Source: an uncultured bacterium (GTDB lineage Bacteria; Cyanobacteriota; Vampirovibrionia; Gastranaerophilales; Gastranaerophilaceae). From it: a stretch of 8,387 nt of DNA. Shown here in pieces: positions 5,673 through 8,387 of the stretch. Under the pieces are notes generated by a model that was given only the letters and a program-made list of their open reading frames with translations, searched no databases and was not told the origin of the DNA. The DNA lies in contig CAQTPN010000045.1 of assembly GCA_948888345.1 (NCBI GenBank), forward strand, positions 1-8,387, read 5' to 3'. Every line of letters begins with the position of its first letter. Within the stretch, counting starts at the first letter, position 1. A program made the translations under genes and the position numbers.

Positions 5673-6443
5673 ATGTTTTATTTTGATTCAATAAAATGCG
5701 GCAATAAAGATAAAAAAATTCTAAAAAGTACTATATTTGATGAATTTCAGGATAAATTCAAACACCTTTTTACAACAAAGGAAAGTTTCATAAAAACAAA
5801 GGAAGAAGAATTTCAAAATATTGTAAATTCAAACAGAAAGCTTATTTTAGACTATTTGAAAATTGATGTGCAAAATATTATTGAGATAAAACAAACCCAC
5901 ACATCAAATATTGTAATTTGTTCCAAAACACCCGCCATTATTGATGAAACCGATGGTGTAATACTTCAAAAAGCAGGCAGTGCAACGATTTTAAATTTTG
6001 CAGACTGTACACCAATTATTTTATATGACCCCAAAAACAATATTGCAGCAGGGCTTCATGCAGGCTGGCGCGGCACTGCAGGTGAAATTTGCAAAAAGGG
6101 TGTATCAATTATGAAGAAAGAATTTAATTCAAAACCTGAAAATATAATTGCTGCAATCGGGCCCTGTATCTGGCAGGAAGATTTTGAAACCGGACTTGAA
6201 GTTTATGAAGAATTGAAAAAAACCCTGAAAACACCGGATTGCAAGGAATTTTTTAAATTTAAAAACAATAAGGCTTATCCTGATTTAGCAAAAATAAATG
6301 CGGAACAGTTATCGGAAGAAGGGGTTAAAACCATTGATATTTGTAAATTTAAGACAACATTAAATAATGAATTTTTCTTTTCATACAGAAAAGAAAACAA
6401 GACAACGAACAGAATAAGTATGGTAATAAAACTGGAAAAATAG
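5673..6443 (+). CDS. pgeF: PgeF/YfiH (DUF152) family purine nucleoside phosphorylase / peptidoglycan editing factor
   Basis: A member of the former 'polyphenol oxidase/laccase domain' family. The family is linked to removal of misincorporated serine from peptidoglycan precursors in E. coli, and to purine nucleoside phosphorylase, adenosine deaminase and methylthioadenosine phosphorylase activities in FAMIN-like members. It has 256 residues, a normal length. The three metal-site residues are visible: His76 in QTHTSN (74-79), Cys112 in FADCTPI (109-115) and His129 in LHAGWRGT (128-135). GPCIW (163-167) and the C-terminal FFSYRKENKTTNR (235-247) complete the signature. The ATG has AAGGA about 7 nt upstream. 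It follows aroA by 52 nt on the same strand and may be cotranscribed. Its nearness to speE, which releases methylthioadenosine, makes a nucleoside salvage role attractive, but that is inference. Confidence 0.93.
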   Translation: MFYFDSIKCGNKDKKILKSTIFDEFQDKFKHLFTTKESFIKTKEEEFQNIVNSNRKLILDYLKIDVQNIIEIKQTHTSNIVICSKTPAIIDETDGVILQKAGSATILNFADCTPIILYDPKNNIAAGLHAGWRGTAGEICKKGVSIMKKEFNSKPENIIAAIGPCIWQEDFETGLEVYEELKKTLKTPDCKEFFKFKNNKAYPDLAKINAEQLSEEGVKTIDICKFKTTLNNEFFFSYRKENKTTNRISMVIKLEK

Positions 6444-6457
6444 TTAAAATAAGATAT

Positions 6458-6985
6458 TTATTTAAAAAGATTTGCTATTGTATTATGAATAAAATCCGAA
6501 AAGCCGCCATGGGATTCATTTGAATACTCATCATCAAGTATTTTAGCCTCTTCGGAACTTGCAACATCTTTTATTGCAGACATTGAAAGCTTGTTGATTC
6601 CACTTTCAATTTCACTAAGAGTTTTTTTAAGTTCATCAAATTCCTTATTATCTATTTCATCCTCTGAACGCACGCTCAAATAGGCATCTTCGACCTCTTT
6701 TTTCCAGCCGGTCAAAAGCTCTTTTTGTGTTTCAACATAGGTTTTCATAATGTCATGTGTTGGAAAAAGCTTAAATTTTTTAAATGAATTTTCAACAATA
6801 ATCATATTGCGAACCGTAACAAGGCGGAGTCTTGAGCCTTTCTCAAAAAAACGTTCTTCAATTTCACCCGAAATCTCATATCCAAAAGGAAATTCAAGCG
6901 CAGACATACGATTGGCATCATTTAATTTGCCAAGAAGTTCTTTTGATAAATTTTCAAACTGTTCTTTTTTGCTTAAATTTTCCAA
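6458..6985 (-). CDS. Unrecognised 175-aa cytoplasmic protein
   Basis: I do not recognise this protein. It has no signal peptide or membrane span. Residues 1-25 are a charged helix. A short beta-rich middle (about 33-75, including GYEISGEIEERFFEKGSRLRLVTVRNMIIVENSF) is followed by a long charged helical region (about 78-140) likely to form a coiled coil, then an acidic linker and a short C-terminal amphipathic helix. The start is a TTG at 6983-6985. It is chosen because a GGAG Shine-Dalgarno sits 7 nt upstream and a promoter candidate lies just beyond; the next ATG (Met27) has no such support and would remove the first helix. It is convergent with pgeF, with only 14 nt between the two stops and no room for an ordinary terminator. 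A role cannot be assigned. Confidence 0.75.
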   Translation of the reverse strand: MENLSKKEQFENLSKELLGKLNDANRMSALEFPFGYEISGEIEERFFEKGSRLRLVTVRNMIIVENSFKKFKLFPTHDIMKTYVETQKELLTGWKKEVEDAYLSVRSEDEIDNKEFDELKKTLSEIESGINKLSMSAIKDVASSEEAKILDDEYSNESHGGFSDFIHNTIANLFK

Positions 6986-6992
6986 AGAAAAA

Positions 6993-6996
6993 CTCC
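6993..6996 (-). promoter_or_regulatory. Shine-Dalgarno deciding a TTG start
   Basis: GGAG on the minus strand, 7 nt before the TTG at 6983-6985. No ATG or GTG is suitably placed, so this site supports the unusual start of the 175-aa gene. Confidence 0.7.
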
Positions 6997-7015
6997 AAAA
7001 TATCGTTTTAAAACA

Positions 7016-7045
7016 AGTATATCACTATTTTCAAAATATTTACAA
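7016..7045 (-). promoter_or_regulatory. Promoter candidate for the 175-aa gene
   Basis: On the minus strand TTGTAA (7040-7045, four of six -35 bases) is followed after 18 nt by TATACT (7016-7021), which is preceded by TGA, an extended -10. The predicted start near 7009 leaves a leader of about 24 nt holding the GGAG site. It begins just after the stop of the 53-aa gene, so the 175-aa gene probably has its own promoter as well as any readthrough. Confidence 0.5.
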
Positions 7046-7049
7046 GCCC

Positions 7050-7211
7050 TTAAGGACCATTTCGGGTATTTTTATGATTTTTATACTGCTTTAAAAATGC
7101 CGCCTCGGGCCTGTTTTCATTAGATAATACAATTTCTTTGTATTCATTTTTATCAATATCGACGCCCATATTTTTTATATTGATTTTGAATTTTTTTTCA
7201 GGTTTTTTCAT
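7050..7211 (-). CDS. Small basic protein of 53 aa, unrecognised
   Basis: A complete short frame of 53 codons from the ATG at 7209-7211 to the TAA at 7050-7052. The protein begins MKKPEKKFKINIKN and is lysine-rich and basic, with no membrane segment or cysteine. It starts 5 nt after the stop of the 199-aa gene, and with no Shine-Dalgarno visible it would rely on translational coupling. An internal ATG (Met15) is an alternative start. The spacing and same-strand placement between two longer genes argue that it is real, but short AT-rich frames arise easily, so comparison with relatives is needed to be sure. I do not know its function. Confidence 0.5.
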   Translation of the reverse strand: MKKPEKKFKINIKNMGVDIDKNEYKEIVLSNENRPEAAFLKQYKNHKNTRNGP

Positions 7212-7216
7212 AAAAA

Positions 7217-7816
7217 TCACAATATTTTATCTGAAACTTCAAATAAAATTTCTAAATTGTCTTCTTTTACAGCCTTAAAAATTGTATTGTAAATCAGCTC
7301 TAAATCTGAATTACTTGGAACTTTCAGACTTTCGGGCAAAATGATATCATCAGTTTTTTTTACATTTATAAAGCCTTTATTTAATGATAAAAATTCTTTA
7401 TATTTTTCTAAAATAGTTAAATATAAAGGATTATGCGGATGGGTTTTATTTAAATAATATTTAACATCCCGATTAAAACCTTCTTTTATAAAATTATAAA
7501 GAAAATCCGTTTCATAAAAACTATCATCATTAAATTCGGTATCCAGACAGGGATTATTAACTATTTCCTTGCCCTTATTACTTTTCAGATACACACCCCA
7601 AAGCATACAGCCAAGATAAAAAGCGGCATTCAAATCTATAGCTTTAATAAATTTCGGGTAAAGAATGGAAAATTGAAACCTTTTTTGTTTAAGCGAAGGT
7701 ATGCTTAAAAAAGCTGAATACATATATTCAATATTCCCTGAAACTCTTGCAACAGAAGCAGAGTATCCGGGGTCAAAAAGCATTTTATCTTCTGATTTAA
7801 AATCTAAAATTGACAT
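7217..7816 (-). CDS. Unrecognised 199-aa protein
   Basis: I recognise no family. The protein is soluble-looking, rich in aromatic residues, and mostly helical by eye. It has one moderately hydrophobic helix (about 60-77, around FYLGCMLWGVYL) that is too interrupted to call a membrane span. Tyr and Phe clusters occur at 29-54 and 100-141, and HPHNP at 126-130 is a distinctive loop. The repeated short helices in the C-terminal third might be a helical-repeat fold, but that is speculation. The ATG lacks a Shine-Dalgarno; a -10-like box ends 6 nt before it. It ends in TGA, which shows that UGA is a stop in this genome, and is followed after 5 nt by the 53-aa gene. It is divergent from the U32 gene to the right. 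Confidence 0.72.
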   Translation of the reverse strand: MSILDFKSEDKMLFDPGYSASVARVSGNIEYMYSAFLSIPSLKQKRFQFSILYPKFIKAIDLNAAFYLGCMLWGVYLKSNKGKEIVNNPCLDTEFNDDSFYETDFLYNFIKEGFNRDVKYYLNKTHPHNPLYLTILEKYKEFLSLNKGFINVKKTDDIILPESLKVPSNSDLELIYNTIFKAVKEDNLEILFEVSDKIL

Positions 7817-7822
7817 AATACT

Positions 7823-7851
7823 ATTTTAATTAGAAACTTTATATTGTGCAA
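7823..7851 (-). promoter_or_regulatory. Promoter candidate for the 199-aa gene, possibly leaderless
   Basis: On the minus strand TTGCAC (7846-7851) and TAAAAT (7823-7828) are separated by 17 nt. The -10-like box, five of six consensus bases, ends 6 nt before the ATG at 7816, so transcription would begin at or beside the start codon. The -35 matches only three of six bases. Confidence 0.4.
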
Positions 7852-7881
7852 GTTTTGTAACTTTATTTAAAAAGGAAAATA

Positions 7882-8387
7882 ATGGAAAAGGTAAAATATC
7901 TGGAACTTCTGGCACCGGCGCAAAATAAAGAATGTGCATATGAAGCTGTAAATTGCGGAGCAGATAGTGTTTATATCGGTGCAAATCTTTTCGGGGCAAG
8001 AAAAAATGCCTGCAATTCACTTTCAGATATTAAAGAAATCATAGATTATGCACATAAATTTAATGTAAAAATTTACATTACCTTAAATACAATTTTAAGG
8101 GATAATGAGCTGAATGAAGCGGTAAAAATTATCGAAAAACTGCACAATATCGGGGCAGATGGAATAATTTTCCAGGATTTTGGAATTTTAAACAGGGCAA
8201 AGAATGGCAAATTGCCGGATATTAAGCTCATTGCAAGCACACAGTGCGATATAAGAGATATTGAAAAGGTTAAGTTTTTTGAAAATGCAGGTATAAAAAG
8301 AGTAATTTTGGCAAGAGAATTAAGCCTTGATAAAATTAGAGAAATTTCAAAAAATACAAATATAGAAATCGAGACTTTTATCCATGG
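7882..8387 (+). CDS. Peptidase U32 family protein, N-terminal part (cut at right edge)
   Basis: The N-terminal 168 codons of a U32-family protein, translated from the ATG at 7882-7884 with an AAGGA ribosome binding site about 7 nt upstream. Family landmarks are ELLAPAQNKECAYEAVNCGADSVYIGA (starting at residue 8), a TIM-barrel-like series of strands with YITLNT, then GADGIIFQD, ASTQCD, and GIKRVILARELSL near 139-150. The visible end, IETFIHG, is where the U32 signature begins; the cysteines of that signature lie beyond the window. Despite the name, characterised members mostly work in RNA hydroxylation (RlhA on 23S rRNA, TrhP on tRNA) or ubiquinone hydroxylation (UbiU/UbiV), using iron-sulfur clusters. 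The visible part does not say which. It is divergent from the 199-aa gene, with 65 nt between the starts. Confidence 0.9.
   Translation, partial: MEKVKYLELLAPAQNKECAYEAVNCGADSVYIGANLFGARKNACNSLSDIKEIIDYAHKFNVKIYITLNTILRDNELNEAVKIIEKLHNIGADGIIFQDFGILNRAKNGKLPDIKLIASTQCDIRDIEKVKFFENAGIKRVILARELSLDKIREISKNTNIEIETFIH

Noticed and set aside
7046..7054. CCTTAAGG palindrome at the end of the 53-aa gene
   Set aside because: It is a perfect 8-bp palindrome with no loop, so it cannot form a terminator hairpin; most likely chance.
7810..7815. A perfect TTGACA on the plus strand ahead of the U32 gene
   Set aside because: No -10 box lies at 16-18 nt; the nearest TATATT (7840-7845) is 24 nt away. The hexamer is the reverse complement of the first codons of the 199-aa gene.
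7826..8020. A minus-strand 64-codon frame opposite the U32 gene start
   Set aside because: It overlaps the conserved U32 N-terminus and crosses the divergent promoter region; no support for coding.
1..8387. Recoded UGA or a defence, mobile or CRISPR system
   Set aside because: UGA ends the 199-aa gene, and no transposase, integrase, spacer-repeat array, nuclease-toxin pair or phage gene is recognisable.

Overview
The window is an AT-rich, gene-dense stretch of bacterial chromosome read with the standard bacterial code: UGA is a real stop at 7217-7219, and TTG is used once as a start. The gene set is RNase E/G next to a DUF2344 protein, EngB, a spermidine synthase, a Bacillus-type EPSP synthase, PgeF and a U32 protein. 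Together with the base composition it suggests an uncultured, low-GC, probably gut-associated bacterium. A Gastranaerophilales/Melainabacteria-like lineage is my guess, but nothing here fixes the taxon. I see no mobile element, CRISPR array, tRNA, rRNA or prophage gene, and no gene-free stretch longer than 300 bases.

Layout. (1) Positions 1-3332, minus strand: a housekeeping block read from right to left. It holds a 90-aa unknown protein overlapping engB, then a short gap with a candidate promoter, then a 70-aa unknown protein, a DUF2344/TIGR03936 protein, and an RNase E/G that runs off the left edge with an Asn/Gln-rich tail. The theme is ribosome assembly and RNA processing. (2) Positions 3333-3471: a divergent intergenic region with overlapping, opposed promoter elements. 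(3) Positions 3472-6443, plus strand: speE and aroA overlap by 8 bp, followed by a pgeF/YfiH multicopper-oxidase-like gene. SpeE makes methylthioadenosine, and PgeF-family enzymes are reported to phosphorolyse it, so speE and pgeF may be functionally linked. (4) Positions 6458-7816, minus strand: three unrecognised genes of 199, 53 and 175 codons, convergent with pgeF. (5) From 7882 to the right edge, plus strand: the start of a U32 peptidase-family gene, probably an RNA hydroxylation factor or related enzyme.

Nothing here is clearly a new system. The observations most worth a second look are the low-complexity RNase tail, two genes whose -10 boxes lie exactly 6 nt from their ATG with no Shine-Dalgarno (possible leaderless mRNAs), the speE-aroA-pgeF arrangement, and the block of unrecognised small genes.
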